Part shown: positions 1 to 9,158 of the stretch, piece after piece
Layout of the letters: every line of letters begins with the position of its first letter
Numbering within the stretch: position 1 is the first letter of the stretch
Origin: Chelativorans sp. AA-79
GTDB lineage: Bacteria; Pseudomonadota; Alphaproteobacteria; Rhizobiales; Rhizobiaceae
Reading direction: 5' to 3'
DNA length: 64,000 bases
Assembly: GCF_029457495.1 (NCBI RefSeq)
Contig: NZ_CP120361.1
Coordinates: 1,302,001 to 1,366,000, forward strand
Made by a program: the position numbers and the translations under genes
The notes under the pieces: model-generated
Databases searched by the model: none
Seen by the model: the letters and a program-made list of their open reading frames with translations, nothing else
What the model was told of the DNA's origin: nothing

Positions 1-1
1 G

Positions 2-1249
2 AACTCCGAGCAGGCGAAATGGATCAAGGAGAGCGTCATCCCTGCCTTCACCAAGATGAAGGCGGACGCGGGTGAGGAGGTGAACGTCACCTTCACCGAA
101 TTCGCCGGCTCCGATGAGCAGCTCACGCAGCAGCTCGCGCTCGACTTCTCCACCGGCGCGGGGCCCGATATCGCAGGCTTCGACGGCTTCCTGATCCCGA
201 GCTTCGTGGAAGGCGGGCTCTTGAAGCCGCTCGAGGATCTGGCAGGCGATGCGGTCACGGGCTGGGACGGCTGGAGCCATATTTCCGATGGCGCGAAGGC
301 GCTGATGTCCTATCAGGGCAAGCCCTATGGCATCGCGCTCGGTACGGATGTGCGCATGATCTTCGTGCGCGCGGACCTCCTGCGCGACGCCGGCATCGAT
401 CCCGAGACATGGCAACCCGCCTCCTGGGAAGAGCTGCTCGACACCGCGCGGACGCTGAAGGAGAAGAACCCGGACACCTTCCCGTTGCAGCTCAATGCCG
501 GCGTGCCGATGGGCGAGGCCACCACTATGCAGGGCTACTGGATGGCGCTGCTCGGCATGGGCGAGGAGGTGACCGATGACCAGGGCCGCTATATCGTGGC
601 GAGCCAGGGCATCCTCGACACACTCAATCTCTACAAGACCATCTATGTGGACGAGAAGCTGGGCGACCAGCGCGCCCAGCTCCTGGGCGACGGGCGCAAC
701 CGCACCTTCGCCAATTTCCGCGACGGCACGACGGCGATGCTTGTCGAGGGCGACTGGTTCTGGCGCTCGGTCACGGCACCCGGCTCCGAGTTTGCCGTCG
801 AGAACCGGGACGAGGTGATGAGCTGGGCCAAGATGCCGGCCAAGGAGCCCGGCAAGGGCATCCGCGGCCAGGATTTCGTCACCGTCTCCGGCGGCACGGG
901 TTTCGTGCTCAATCCCAACACGGATGAGCCGGAGCTTGCCTGGGAGCTGCTTGCCTTCATGAACGGCCAGGAGCAGCTCACGGAGTTCCAGAAGTTCCAG
1001 CCGCGCATCCGCATCCGCGACGACGTCGACATTCCCGAGGCACCGTTCCTCAAGGAAACGTCCGAGGTGCTCCTGCCGCTCACCACGGCACGGCCGAACG
1101 ACGCCAACTACAACGCGGTCTCGGCCGAGATCCAGCGCATGACGGAGGCGGTGGTCTCGGGCGAGCTTTCCCCGGAGGATGCGATGAAGCGTTATGGCGA
1201 GGCGGTGACCAAGATCGTTGGCGAGGAGAACACGGTGAGCCTGCTTTGA
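2..1249 (+). CDS. Sugar ABC importer, solute-binding protein (5' truncated)
   Basis: Periplasmic solute-binding protein of a carbohydrate ABC importer (extracellular solute-binding family 1, MalE/UgpB type). The frame is already open at the left edge, so the signal peptide and N-terminal lobe start are missing; about 415 codons remain. Family signs are the PDIAGFDG stretch early in the visible part, alternating lobe segments, and a C-terminal helix with ELAWELLAFMNG, a common ending in this family. Two permeases and an ATPase follow on the same strand and complete the importer. The substrate is unknown; the hydrolase, IolE-like enzyme and dehydrogenase downstream suggest a sugar, polyol or a phosphorylated or glycosylated derivative. 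Family call is firm, substrate is not. Confidence 0.9.
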   Translation, partial: NSEQAKWIKESVIPAFTKMKADAGEEVNVTFTEFAGSDEQLTQQLALDFSTGAGPDIAGFDGFLIPSFVEGGLLKPLEDLAGDAVTGWDGWSHISDGAKALMSYQGKPYGIALGTDVRMIFVRADLLRDAGIDPETWQPASWEELLDTARTLKEKNPDTFPLQLNAGVPMGEATTMQGYWMALLGMGEEVTDDQGRYIVASQGILDTLNLYKTIYVDEKLGDQRAQLLGDGRNRTFANFRDGTTAMLVEGDWFWRSVTAPGSEFAVENRDEVMSWAKMPAKEPGKGIRGQDFVTVSGGTGFVLNPNTDEPELAWELLAFMNGQEQLTEFQKFQPRIRIRDDVDIPEAPFLKETSEVLLPLTTARPNDANYNAVSAEIQRMTEAVVSGELSPEDAMKRYGEAVTKIVGEENTVSLL

Positions 1250-1340
1250 CGGGCTCGCGCGAGGGATGCGTGTGACCGCCGCGCATCCCTTGCAAGCCAA
1301 CGACCAACGATCGATCGCTGGCAGCGCGTCGATGGTCGGG

Positions 1341-1373
1341 CATGGATCCTCGGGTCAAGCCCGAGGATGACGA
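1341..1373. repeat. Rhizobial-type palindromic repeat, copy A
   Basis: This element reads catggatcctcgggtcaagc and continues to gaggatgacga. It contains its own small inverted repeat (CCTCGGG / CCCGAGG) and is the mirror image of the element at 1432-1467. From memory, this motif is widespread between genes in Hyphomicrobiales. It sits between the binding-protein and permease genes. Confidence 0.7.
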
Positions 1374-1431
1374 CTGCAGGGATGTGGGCGGCAATCGCCA
1401 GCGTCGGCGATCGGCGGAAAACCTCTCCTCC

Positions 1432-1467
1432 TCGTCATCCCCGGGGCTTGACCCGAGGATCCATGCC
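1432..1467. repeat. Rhizobial-type palindromic repeat, copy B (inverted to A)
   Basis: This copy reads tcgtcatccccggggcttga and continues to cccgaggatccatgcc. It is the reverse complement of copy A with a few changes. Copies A and B could pair in the mRNA to form a long stem with about 58 bases between them. Such a structure between a binding-protein and a permease gene commonly protects the upstream message or lowers downstream expression. Confidence 0.7.
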
Positions 1468-1500
1468 TGAACGGTGCCGGAGGGAGAGCGTCTAACGGAA

Positions 1501-2424
1501 ATGGCGGGTTCCATGAAATCCTTTTCCCTTCTGTCGCGCAGAGCCGGTGCCGCCTTTCTCACGCCGGCGGGACTTCTGATCGGCGCCTTCGTCATCGCGC
1601 CGTTCTTCTGGGTCATCTACGTTTCCTTCACGAACCGCACGCTGCTCGGCCGCACGGCGCTCGATCCGGAGTTCGTCGGCTTTGCCAATTATATCTCGCT
1701 TTTCGAGGCGGGCTCCTTCCTCACGCGCGGCGAGTTCGGGACCTCGCTCATCCTGACGATCCAATTCGTGCTGCTTTCGGCGCTCGCCGGGCAGGCGGCG
1801 CTCGGCATGCTGCTTGCCTGGATGCTGCAGTCCGTGCCGAAGACGCTCAAGCGCCTCACCGAGATGGTGGTGATCGCCGCCTGGATCCTGCCCGAAGTGG
1901 TGATCGCCTTCGCCTGGTTCGCCTTCCTCGACTACGACAACGGCACGCTCAACATGATCATGGATGCGCTGGGCCTGCCGAGGGGCGATTGGCTGCTCTC
2001 CTTCCCCTTCTGGGTGATCGTCGTCTTCAACACCTGGCGCGGCACCGCCTTTTCCATGATGCTGTTCAACTCGGCCTTCTCCTCCATCCCGCCGAGCTAT
2101 TTCCAGGCGGCGGACGTGGCGGGGGCGTCGAGCTGGCAGAAGTTCCGCGACATCGGCCTGCCGCTCATCCGCGGCCATGTGGTGACGGACCTGATCCTCA
2201 TCACCATGTGGACCTTCAACGTCTTCACGCCGTTCCTGCTCACCAAGGGCGGCCCGTCCTATCGCACGGAGATTCTTTCCATCTACACCTACCGCGTCGC
2301 CTTCCGCGATTTCGAGTTCGGCAAGGGGGCGGCCGTGGGCGTTGTGATCATGCTGATCAATCTCGCCTTCGCGCTCTTCTATCTCTGGGTCACGCGCAAG
2401 CGCGCCAGGGGAGTGGCTGCATGA
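1501..2424 (+). CDS. Sugar ABC importer permease (MalF/UgpA type)
   Basis: Inner-membrane permease with about six hydrophobic segments. Near residue 200 it has the cytoplasmic EAA-type loop (FQAADVAGASSWQKF..IGLP) that docks on the ATPase. I chose ATG 1501, with a GGAGGGAG tract at 1479-1486. A GTG at 1474 in the same frame lies against the repeat and has no visible ribosome site, and ATG 1513 is also possible. The stop overlaps the next start as ATGA (2421-2424), which implies translational coupling to the second permease. It pairs with the product of 2421-3251 to form the membrane pore. Confidence 0.9.
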   Translation: MAGSMKSFSLLSRRAGAAFLTPAGLLIGAFVIAPFFWVIYVSFTNRTLLGRTALDPEFVGFANYISLFEAGSFLTRGEFGTSLILTIQFVLLSALAGQAALGMLLAWMLQSVPKTLKRLTEMVVIAAWILPEVVIAFAWFAFLDYDNGTLNMIMDALGLPRGDWLLSFPFWVIVVFNTWRGTAFSMMLFNSAFSSIPPSYFQAADVAGASSWQKFRDIGLPLIRGHVVTDLILITMWTFNVFTPFLLTKGGPSYRTEILSIYTYRVAFRDFEFGKGAAVGVVIMLINLAFALFYLWVTRKRARGVAA

Positions 2425-3251
2425 AGCGCTATCTGAGCCTCTACTTCAGCCGCATCGGCTTCTCGGCGGCCACCGCGCTCGTCGGCGTTCTCTTCGCCTT
2501 GCCACTGGTCTGGTTCATCTTCGCCCCCTTCAATCCGCGGGCGGAGCTGGGCCTCGCCATTCCCGAACCCTTCTCCTTCTCCAATTTCGAGACGGTGTTC
2601 CAGAACAGTTTCGCACTGCGCGGCCTCTGGAACTCGCTCATCCAGAGCGTGGGCGGGGTGATCCTCGTGGGCGCGGGCGCCACGCTCGCCTCCTACGCGC
2701 TGTCGCGCTCGCCGATCCCGGGCAAGAACATCATCACCTATATCCTGCTTCTCTTCTCTTCGGTCGTGTCGGGCTCGGCGGCGATGGTGCCGATCTTCCT
2801 CATCGTCAACGGCATGGGGCTGATCGACACGCAGATCGCGGTGATCCTGGTCTTTGCCGGCGGGCTCTTGCCGACCGCCATGTTCATCCTGCGCGACTTC
2901 ATCGACAGCATCCCGAGAAGCTATGAGGAGAGCGCCATGGTGGCTGGCGCGACGCCCGTGCAGGCCTTCTTCGACGTGGCGCTGCCGGTCATCCGGCCGG
3001 GCATCGTCGTGGTGGTGGTGTGGGCCTTCGTGAACATCTGGGGAAGCTTCCTCATCCCGTTCATCCTGCTGCGCTCCAGCGAGAAGATGCCGGCCTCCGT
3101 CGCCATCTATTCCTTCTACTCGGAAGCGGGCACGCCCATCGTCACGCTGCTTGCGGCCTATTCGCTCATCTACTCGCTTCCCGTGATCGTTCTCTACCTC
3201 TTCGTGAGCTGGAAGTTCGGCTTCCGGTTCTTCGGCGGCATCAAGGCTTGA
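2421..3251 (+). CDS. Sugar ABC importer permease (MalG/UgpE type)
   Basis: Second membrane subunit of the importer, 276 residues. The first hydrophobic segment starts around residue 13 and about six spans follow. The EAA loop is clear (YEESAMVAGATPVQAFF..ALP, about residues 168-190). Its start overlaps the upstream stop by four bases, and the ATPase starts six bases after its stop, so the transport genes form one message. The wide periplasmic loop after the first span, rich in Pro and Phe, is typical of MalG-type subunits. Confidence 0.9.
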   Translation: MKRYLSLYFSRIGFSAATALVGVLFALPLVWFIFAPFNPRAELGLAIPEPFSFSNFETVFQNSFALRGLWNSLIQSVGGVILVGAGATLASYALSRSPIPGKNIITYILLLFSSVVSGSAAMVPIFLIVNGMGLIDTQIAVILVFAGGLLPTAMFILRDFIDSIPRSYEESAMVAGATPVQAFFDVALPVIRPGIVVVVVWAFVNIWGSFLIPFILLRSSEKMPASVAIYSFYSEAGTPIVTLLAAYSLIYSLPVIVLYLFVSWKFGFRFFGGIKA

Positions 3252-3257
3252 GGGTCC

Positions 3258-4367
3258 ATGGCTTCGGTTCGTTTCGACGGCGTCACCAAGAAATTCGGCG
3301 ATTTCACCGCCGTTTCCGATCTCGACATCGAGATGGGCGACGGCGAATTCATCTGCCTGCTCGGCCCCTCCGGCTGCGGCAAGACCACGACGCTGCGCAT
3401 GATTGCCGGGCTGGAAACGCCCACTGCAGGCAGCGTCATGATCGGCGAGCGGGACGTCACCTTCATGCATCCGAAGGACCGGAAGATCTCCATGGTCTTC
3501 CAGGACTACGCCCTCTACCCGCACATGAACCTGGCCGACAACATCGCCTATCCCTTGAAGGTGCGCGGCGAGGCGGAGGCCAAACGCCATGCGCGCGCCC
3601 GCGAGGTGGCGGATGTCCTGAAGATCGGCCACCTTATGGGCCGCATGCCCTCGCAGATCTCCGGCGGGCAGCAGCAGCGCACCTCGCTCGCCCGCGCGCT
3701 CGTCTATCCTTCGGACGTCTATCTCTTCGACGAACCGCTCTCCAATCTCGACGCGAAGCTCCGGCTGGAGGCGCGGGGTTTCCTCAATCATCTCCAGCGC
3801 GACATGGGCATGACAGCGGTTTACGTGACCCACGACCAGGCCGAGGCCATGGCGCTCGCCACGCGCGTTGCCGTCATGGATGCGGGGAAAGTGGTGCAAT
3901 ATGCGCCGCCGCTGGACGTCTATCGCCGACCGGCCACCACCTTCGTCGCCAATTTCGTCGGCAATCCGCCCATGAACCTGCTGCCGGTCGAAGCCATGAT
4001 CGCGGACGGAAAGATCCGTCTGAAAGCCGAAGGGCTTATGGCGCCACCACTTCCCGTCTCCCGTGCGGCTGCAAAGGCGCTGGAGGGGAACGGCAAGCTC
4101 ACGCTCGGCGTCCGGCCGGAGCACTTGTCCATCGCCAAGGGCGGGGAGGAGAACAAGATTTCAGGTCAGTTGTTCGCCAATGAGAATATGGGGCCGGAGA
4201 CGCTGGTGACGCTCGAGCGCGACGATGCCGCCCGGTTCACCGCGCGCATCTTCACGGACGACAGTATCACGCTTGAAGGCATGGTGACGCTTGGTTTTTC
4301 TTCCGACCACATCCATCTTTTCGATCCCGGCGGGGCGAGGCTCCCGACGGACGGCGAGCAGGCCTGA
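3258..4367 (+). CDS. Sugar ABC importer ATPase (MalK/UgpC type)
   Basis: Cytoplasmic ATPase of 369 residues that drives the importer. Walker A is GPSGCGKTT (36-44), the Q-loop is FQDYALYPHM (81-90), the signature is SGGQQQR (135-141), Walker B is YLFDEP (155-160) and the switch His is in THDQ (about 192). After residue 235 comes the MalK-type regulatory (TOBE) domain with the GVRPEH motif. An AGGG tract at 3251-3254 precedes the ATG. The next gene begins one base after the stop, so the metallohydrolase is probably co-translated with the transporter. Confidence 0.93.
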   Translation: MASVRFDGVTKKFGDFTAVSDLDIEMGDGEFICLLGPSGCGKTTTLRMIAGLETPTAGSVMIGERDVTFMHPKDRKISMVFQDYALYPHMNLADNIAYPLKVRGEAEAKRHARAREVADVLKIGHLMGRMPSQISGGQQQRTSLARALVYPSDVYLFDEPLSNLDAKLRLEARGFLNHLQRDMGMTAVYVTHDQAEAMALATRVAVMDAGKVVQYAPPLDVYRRPATTFVANFVGNPPMNLLPVEAMIADGKIRLKAEGLMAPPLPVSRAAAKALEGNGKLTLGVRPEHLSIAKGGEENKISGQLFANENMGPETLVTLERDDAARFTARIFTDDSITLEGMVTLGFSSDHIHLFDPGGARLPTDGEQA

Positions 4368-4368
4368 C

Positions 4369-5766
4369 ATGACCGTGCTCAACCTGCACGTCACGCCCGC
4401 AGACAAGGCGCGCTCGCCTTATTTCTACGTGCCCTTCGATGTGCCGGAAGGCACGACCCGCATCGACGCGACGATGCGCTACGAGAAAGCGGATGATCGC
4501 ATCATCGATCTCGGCTGCGCCGATCCTCGCCTGGGCGATTTCCCGAGCGAAGCGGGCTTTCGCGGCTGGAGCGGCGGCGCACGCGACCGCTTCTTCATCG
4601 CCACGGACGATGCCACGCCGGGCTATGTTCACGGCGAGATTCTTCCTGGTACCTGGCGGGTGATCCTGGGGCTTCACAAGGTGCCAGCACGCGGGGCCGA
4701 CATAGAACTGACCTTTGCCTTCGACAACACGCCCCGCATGCTCGCGCCCCAGCCCGAGCGCACCCGGCCCGTGCGGAAAGGCGCCGGCTGGTACAGGGGC
4801 GACCTGCACTGCCACACCTTCCACTCGGACGCGAAGGGCAGCCCAGAACTCCTGCATGCCGCGGCGAGACAGGCCGGGCTCGATTTCCTTGCGGTGGCCG
4901 ACCACAACACCACGACGCAGCGCCGCTACTTCCACGCGCATTCTTCGCCGGAGCTCGTCTTCGTGCGCGCCATGGAGGTGACCACCGACGAGGGGCACGC
5001 CAACGTGTTCGGCATCGACGACTGGATCGACTTCCGCATGAACCGGCCGGAGGATGCGCACACGCTCGCGCGTATTGTGCACGAGAGGAGCGGGCTTCTC
5101 TCGGTCAATCATGACAAGCCGACCATCCCTTGGAACTACCAGCTGCCGCAGATCGACTGCATGGAGGTGTGGCAGCAGGCCTGGCTCGCCCGCAACTGGA
5201 TTTCGCTTCGCCGCTATCAGGAACGGCTTGCATCGGGGCTGAAGATCTCGGCCATCGGCGGCAGCGATTTCCACCAGCCGGACCGTCTCCTCTCCGAGGG
5301 GCCGTTCGTGCTCGCCCGTCCCACCACGGTGCTATGGCTGGAGGAGCTTTCAGAGGATGCCGTGCTCGACGCCATGAAAGCCGGTCGCGGCTACGTCACC
5401 GAAAGCCCCGCCGGCCCGCATCTGGCGCTCACTCTGGATGGCGCGCCGATGGGCTCGACCGTAGCCGCAGGCCACGCGGAAGCGCATGTAAAGGGGGCTG
5501 CCGGCGACCTTCTCGCCTGGTACGACGCCGCCGGCGAAATCGCGCGCATGCCCATCGACCAGCACGACCAGGTGCTTGCTCTCGAAGCGAGCCCGCGGGG
5601 CTTTCTTCGCTGCGAGATCCTGGCCGACGCCTCCCATGCAATGCTCATCGAGGAGTTTCGCGCGGCTGTCGGGGAGGAGCCCTTCCCCTGGGGGCTTACG
5701 GAAGCGGAGCTCGTGGCCGAGCCGCTCCGACGGGCGGTCTCCAACCCTGTCTATATCGCGCCATAG
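4369..5766 (+). CDS. PHP-domain metal-dependent hydrolase, CehA/McbA family
   Basis: 465 residues. Residues 1-125 form a beta-rich N-terminal region, followed by a PHP-type metallohydrolase domain. Metal-binding motifs are DLHCHT (145-150), ADHN (177-180) and GGSDFH (297-302). The family includes carbaryl hydrolase-like and putative phosphoesterase members, so the cleaved bond (phosphate ester, carbamate or other ester) cannot be read from sequence. No signal peptide is visible, so it probably acts in the cytoplasm on the imported compound. The start was set at ATG 4369, one base after the ATPase stop. The IolE-like enzyme follows after an AGGAGG site. Fold is confident, substrate unknown. 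Confidence 0.85.
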   Translation: MTVLNLHVTPADKARSPYFYVPFDVPEGTTRIDATMRYEKADDRIIDLGCADPRLGDFPSEAGFRGWSGGARDRFFIATDDATPGYVHGEILPGTWRVILGLHKVPARGADIELTFAFDNTPRMLAPQPERTRPVRKGAGWYRGDLHCHTFHSDAKGSPELLHAAARQAGLDFLAVADHNTTTQRRYFHAHSSPELVFVRAMEVTTDEGHANVFGIDDWIDFRMNRPEDAHTLARIVHERSGLLSVNHDKPTIPWNYQLPQIDCMEVWQQAWLARNWISLRRYQERLASGLKISAIGGSDFHQPDRLLSEGPFVLARPTTVLWLEELSEDAVLDAMKAGRGYVTESPAGPHLALTLDGAPMGSTVAAGHAEAHVKGAAGDLLAWYDAAGEIARMPIDQHDQVLALEASPRGFLRCEILADASHAMLIEEFRAAVGEEPFPWGLTEAELVAEPLRRAVSNPVYIAP

Positions 5767-5776
5767 GAGGCACGAC

Positions 5777-6628
5777 ATGGTTCTCTCCAATGCCCCTTGT
5801 TCCTGGGGCGTGTTCTATCCCGACACCCCGCGCGTGAGCGCGGAGCGATATCTGGACGAGGTGGCGGCGGCCGGCTACCGCGGCACGGAGCTCGGCCCCT
5901 ATGGCTTCCTGCCGACGGATCCCTCCGCCTTGCAGGATGCGCTGGACCGGCGAAGGCTGAGCCTTATCGGCGCAGTGCATGTGCACGTCTTTTCCGATCC
6001 CCGCAGCGGTCCCCGGCTGCTTGCGGACGTGGACGAGACCGGCCGGTTGCTCCGGGCGCTGGGGGCGGATCAACTGGTGCTGATGGACGAGGGGAACGTC
6101 TATCCGCCAGACGCGGTGGGCCGGCTTGACGATGCACAGTGGCGGGCGATGGCCGACATGCTGCGCGATGCGCAAAAGCTGCTCGCGGAGAAATTCGGCG
6201 TCTCGCTCGCTTTCCACCCGCATGTGGCGACGGCGGTGGAGTTCGAGGCGCAAATCGACCGGCTGCTGCAGGACACGGATATCGGTCTCTGCTTCGACAC
6301 GGGCCACCATGCCTTCTGGAACCAGGACCCGCTCGCCTACATGGACAAGGTCTGGGATCGCATCGGCTACATGCATCTGAAAAACGTGGATGCGACGGTG
6401 CGCCAGCGCATGCTCGACGGCCAGCTTGGCGTGCGGGAGGCATTCGAGGCCGGCATCATGTGCCCGCTGCCCGACGGCGTGGTGGATATCGCGGCGGTGA
6501 TGCGGATGCTGAAGGAGCGCGGCTTTGCCGGGCCCGTGGTCGTGGAGCAGGATTATTTCGAGGCCTCCGGCGAGAGCCCGGCAGCACTCGCGAAGCGCAA
6601 CGCCGCGTTCTTGAAACCTCTTCTCTAG
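5777..6628 (+). CDS. IolE-like sugar/inosose dehydratase or isomerase
   Basis: 283-residue TIM-barrel protein of the xylose-isomerase-like superfamily. The N-terminus NAPCSWGVF and the stretch GYRGTELGPYGFLP closely follow inosose (2-keto-myo-inositol) dehydratase IolE. FDTGHH and YMHLKNVD give the usual metal and acid/base positions, and the end has VVVEQDYF. The ATG at 5777 follows AGGAGG at 5765-5770. The neighbours, a PHP hydrolase upstream and a Gfo/Idh/MocA dehydrogenase downstream, fit a chain of hydrolysis, oxidation to a keto-cyclitol or keto-sugar, and dehydration or isomerisation. It could instead act on a 3-keto-sugar. Confidence 0.75.
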   Translation: MVLSNAPCSWGVFYPDTPRVSAERYLDEVAAAGYRGTELGPYGFLPTDPSALQDALDRRRLSLIGAVHVHVFSDPRSGPRLLADVDETGRLLRALGADQLVLMDEGNVYPPDAVGRLDDAQWRAMADMLRDAQKLLAEKFGVSLAFHPHVATAVEFEAQIDRLLQDTDIGLCFDTGHHAFWNQDPLAYMDKVWDRIGYMHLKNVDATVRQRMLDGQLGVREAFEAGIMCPLPDGVVDIAAVMRMLKERGFAGPVVVEQDYFEASGESPAALAKRNAAFLKPLL

Positions 6629-6639
6629 GAGCCCTGCCG

Positions 6640-7698
6640 ATGCCCATTTCCGTCGGCCTGATCGGCTTGGGCGAGGTCGCCCAGCTCATGCATCTTCCTC
6701 TCCTGGCGGACGACCCGAAGTTCAGGATCGCAGGCGTCTGCGACGTCTCGCCCATGCTCGTGGAGGCGATGGGAGACCGTTACGGCGCTCGCCTCCGCAC
6801 CACGCGCGCGGGAGAGATTTTTGCGGCGCAGGACATCGATGCGGTCTTCATCCTTGCGCCGGACCATCTCCATTCGGAGCTTCTCGCCCAAGCGATCGAG
6901 GCTGGAAAGCATGTCTTCATCGAAAAGCCGGTCTGCCTCACGCGGCGCGAGCTTCTGCCGCTGATCGAGCGCCACCGGTCCAATCCAAAGACCGTCTTCG
7001 TCGGCTATATGCGCCGCTACGCGCGGCCGTTCCTGGCACTCAAGGAGCGCATGCCGGCGATGACGGAAATCCGCCACGTGCGCATCCGCGACCTGATCCG
7101 CGAGTCGCGCTTTTTCGTGGATCAGACGCGGCACGTCCTACGCGCTACGGATGTTCCCGACGCCGTGGTTGCGGAGGGCAGGATGCGCACGCAGGCGCTG
7201 CTGCGCGAGGTGATGGGGCGGGATCGGCCGGCCGACGCCATGCGGGCGTATCAGGTGCTGACCGGACTCTCCTCGCACAGCTTTTCGGCCATGCGCGAAT
7301 TGCTTGGCCGACCCAAAGGGGTGACGGCTGCACGGCAGACGGGCGGGGAGTCGGTCGTCGTCCTTTTCGACTATGGCCACTTCACCTGCGTCTACGAGGC
7401 CGTGATCCACGACGTCGCGCGCTTCGATTCCGGCATCGAGGTGCTCACGCAGAACCAGCACTTCAGGATCAATTACGACACGCCTTATGTCCGCAACTTG
7501 CCGACGCGGCTGGAAATCACGCGCTCGACCGACACGGCGACCGGTACGGAAATCGTCGGCCCGTTCTATGAGGATGCTTTCCGCGTGGAACTCGGCGCCT
7601 TCCACGATTGCATGACCGGGGGCGTGCGCCCGAAAACGGATCTCGAGGATTCGCTTGCCGATCTCGAGCTTTTCGCGGAGGTGGGCCGGCACTTCTGA
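6640..7698 (+). CDS. Gfo/Idh/MocA family NAD(P)-dependent oxidoreductase
   Basis: 352 residues. The Rossmann N-terminus has VGLIGLGEVAQ and the family EKP motif (IEKPVCLT, about residues 96-103). The C-terminal half is the alpha/beta substrate domain. The ATG at 6640 lies 11 bases after the previous stop, with a TAGGAG ribosome site at 6626-6631. Family members oxidise a ring or sugar hydroxyl (inositol 2-dehydrogenase, glucose-fructose oxidoreductase, glycoside 3-dehydrogenase). Beside an IolE-like protein, a cyclitol or sugar dehydrogenase role is likely. It is the last gene of the first operon; the next gene converges on it. Confidence 0.82.
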   Translation: MPISVGLIGLGEVAQLMHLPLLADDPKFRIAGVCDVSPMLVEAMGDRYGARLRTTRAGEIFAAQDIDAVFILAPDHLHSELLAQAIEAGKHVFIEKPVCLTRRELLPLIERHRSNPKTVFVGYMRRYARPFLALKERMPAMTEIRHVRIRDLIRESRFFVDQTRHVLRATDVPDAVVAEGRMRTQALLREVMGRDRPADAMRAYQVLTGLSSHSFSAMRELLGRPKGVTAARQTGGESVVVLFDYGHFTCVYEAVIHDVARFDSGIEVLTQNQHFRINYDTPYVRNLPTRLEITRSTDTATGTEIVGPFYEDAFRVELGAFHDCMTGGVRPKTDLEDSLADLELFAEVGRHF

Positions 7699-7732
7699 GC
7701 CGTTCCCGCGAGCCGCGCCGGAGGCGGTCGTT

Positions 7733-9142
7733 CTACTGCGGCAGGCCTTTCCAGAGCGCATCGAGCCAGTCCCGCACCGGCTCGATGTCGACCGCTTGCG
7801 CCGTATCGATCGCGAAAACCGGGGAAAGCCGCAGGGCGTCCGCCGTTCCGGCAAGCGCGATGAGTTCCGGCACGTATTCGGCACCGGGATGACCTTTCGG
7901 CCGCTCGCCGAGCCGCGCCCGGTAACGGTCGGCGATGGTCTGGGCGGGCGCATGGCACCAGATTTCCGTGTACGTGGTGACGCCCGCGTGCTTGAGATGG
8001 GACTCGAGCACGTCCACCGGCTGGAAGCCGAACCAGGCGTCGATGATCGCGACCGTGCCATCGGGGGCATCCCGAAGAGTCTCGAAGATCGCCGCATAGC
8101 TCGCCCTGCCCAGCGTGCGGTTTAAGGCGCGGTCCGCGCCGCCGAGCTCCGCAAGGAACGGGTTCTTGATGCTGTCGAGCCGCAGAACGGGCCAGCCGGT
8201 GGCCCGCGAAAGCAGGTTGGCCACATGGCTCTTCCCACTCGCCGGCACGCCGTTGACGAGCACGGCGCGTTTGCCGCGCGTGGTCCTGGAGCGGAGCGCG
8301 GCCATCGCCGCGCCGATCACGCCCGCATTGTCGCCAAGAGTGGCCGGTACGACGGGCGCGCCGAACCATGATGTCTCTTCCGGCAGCAGCGCCAGCGCCT
8401 CGACCGCCGCCGCGCCGAGGCCTCCGCCGAGCACCACCCGTTCCGGGTCCAGGGTGGCGAGCAGCGACCCGATCGCCGCCGACAGCGGCGTGGCCCAGCG
8501 CGCAAGCAGCGCGGCGGCGGCCGTCTCGCCGCCCTTTGCCCTTGAGAGGAGCTCGCCGACGCGCGTGCCGGAAAGCCCCGCCCCGGCAATCAGCTTTCCG
8601 AGCGCCGTGCCGGAACTGACCGTTTCCACGCAGCCGCGCCGTCCGCACAGGCATCGCGCGCCGGAGGGCTTCACGACAAGATGGCCGAGCTGGCCCGCCG
8701 CAAAGCGCCCGCGCAGCAGCTCGCCGCCTGCGAGGACCGCGCCGCCGATGCCGGTGCCGATGGTGAGCATCACCACGTCGCGCATGCCCTTCGCCGCGCC
8801 GCAATGGGCTTCGCCCAGAAGCGCCATGCTGCAGTCGTTCTCGATCGTGACGGGGCGGTTCAGGCGCGCCTCCAGTTCCTGGAACGGATCGTGCCCGGAA
8901 AAATCGATATAGCCGCCCGAGAACACCCTGCGCCCCTTGACGTCGACACGGCAGGGCACGCCGATGCCGACGGCTTCGGCCTCGGCCATTCCAACCGCTT
9001 CGGCCAGTTCTGCCGTCCGCTCCAGCACGGTTGCGGGGTCGGAACTGCTGGGCGCGGAACAGTGCGCAAGGATGCGCCCTTCCACATCCACCAGCGCCGC
9101 CCTGATATTGGTCCCGCCGATATCGATCCCGATCGCGCCCAT
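7733..9142 (-). CDS. ROK sugar kinase fused to a P-loop kinase
   Basis: 469 residues with two kinase modules. Residues 1-285 are a complete ROK kinase: DIGGTN (7-12), catalytic Asp in ENDC (103), GTGIGG (129-134), and the zinc set His154, Cys164, Cys166, Cys171 (CLCGRRGC). Residues about 292-469 form an AAA/gluconokinase-like P-loop domain with Walker A GVPASGKS (298-305). ROK kinases are normally about 300 residues, so the C-terminal domain is an addition. The gene starts 16 bases downstream of the aldolase on the same strand, so one message is likely. Two phosphorylations followed by aldol cleavage would make sense, but this is inferred. Confidence 0.85.
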   Translation of the reverse strand: MGAIGIDIGGTNIRAALVDVEGRILAHCSAPSSSDPATVLERTAELAEAVGMAEAEAVGIGVPCRVDVKGRRVFSGGYIDFSGHDPFQELEARLNRPVTIENDCSMALLGEAHCGAAKGMRDVVMLTIGTGIGGAVLAGGELLRGRFAAGQLGHLVVKPSGARCLCGRRGCVETVSSGTALGKLIAGAGLSGTRVGELLSRAKGGETAAAALLARWATPLSAAIGSLLATLDPERVVLGGGLGAAAVEALALLPEETSWFGAPVVPATLGDNAGVIGAAMAALRSRTTRGKRAVLVNGVPASGKSHVANLLSRATGWPVLRLDSIKNPFLAELGGADRALNRTLGRASYAAIFETLRDAPDGTVAIIDAWFGFQPVDVLESHLKHAGVTTYTEIWCHAPAQTIADRYRARLGERPKGHPGAEYVPELIALAGTADALRLSPVFAIDTAQAVDIEPVRDWLDALWKGLPQ

Positions 9143-9158
9143 CCGGATACCCGTCCGC

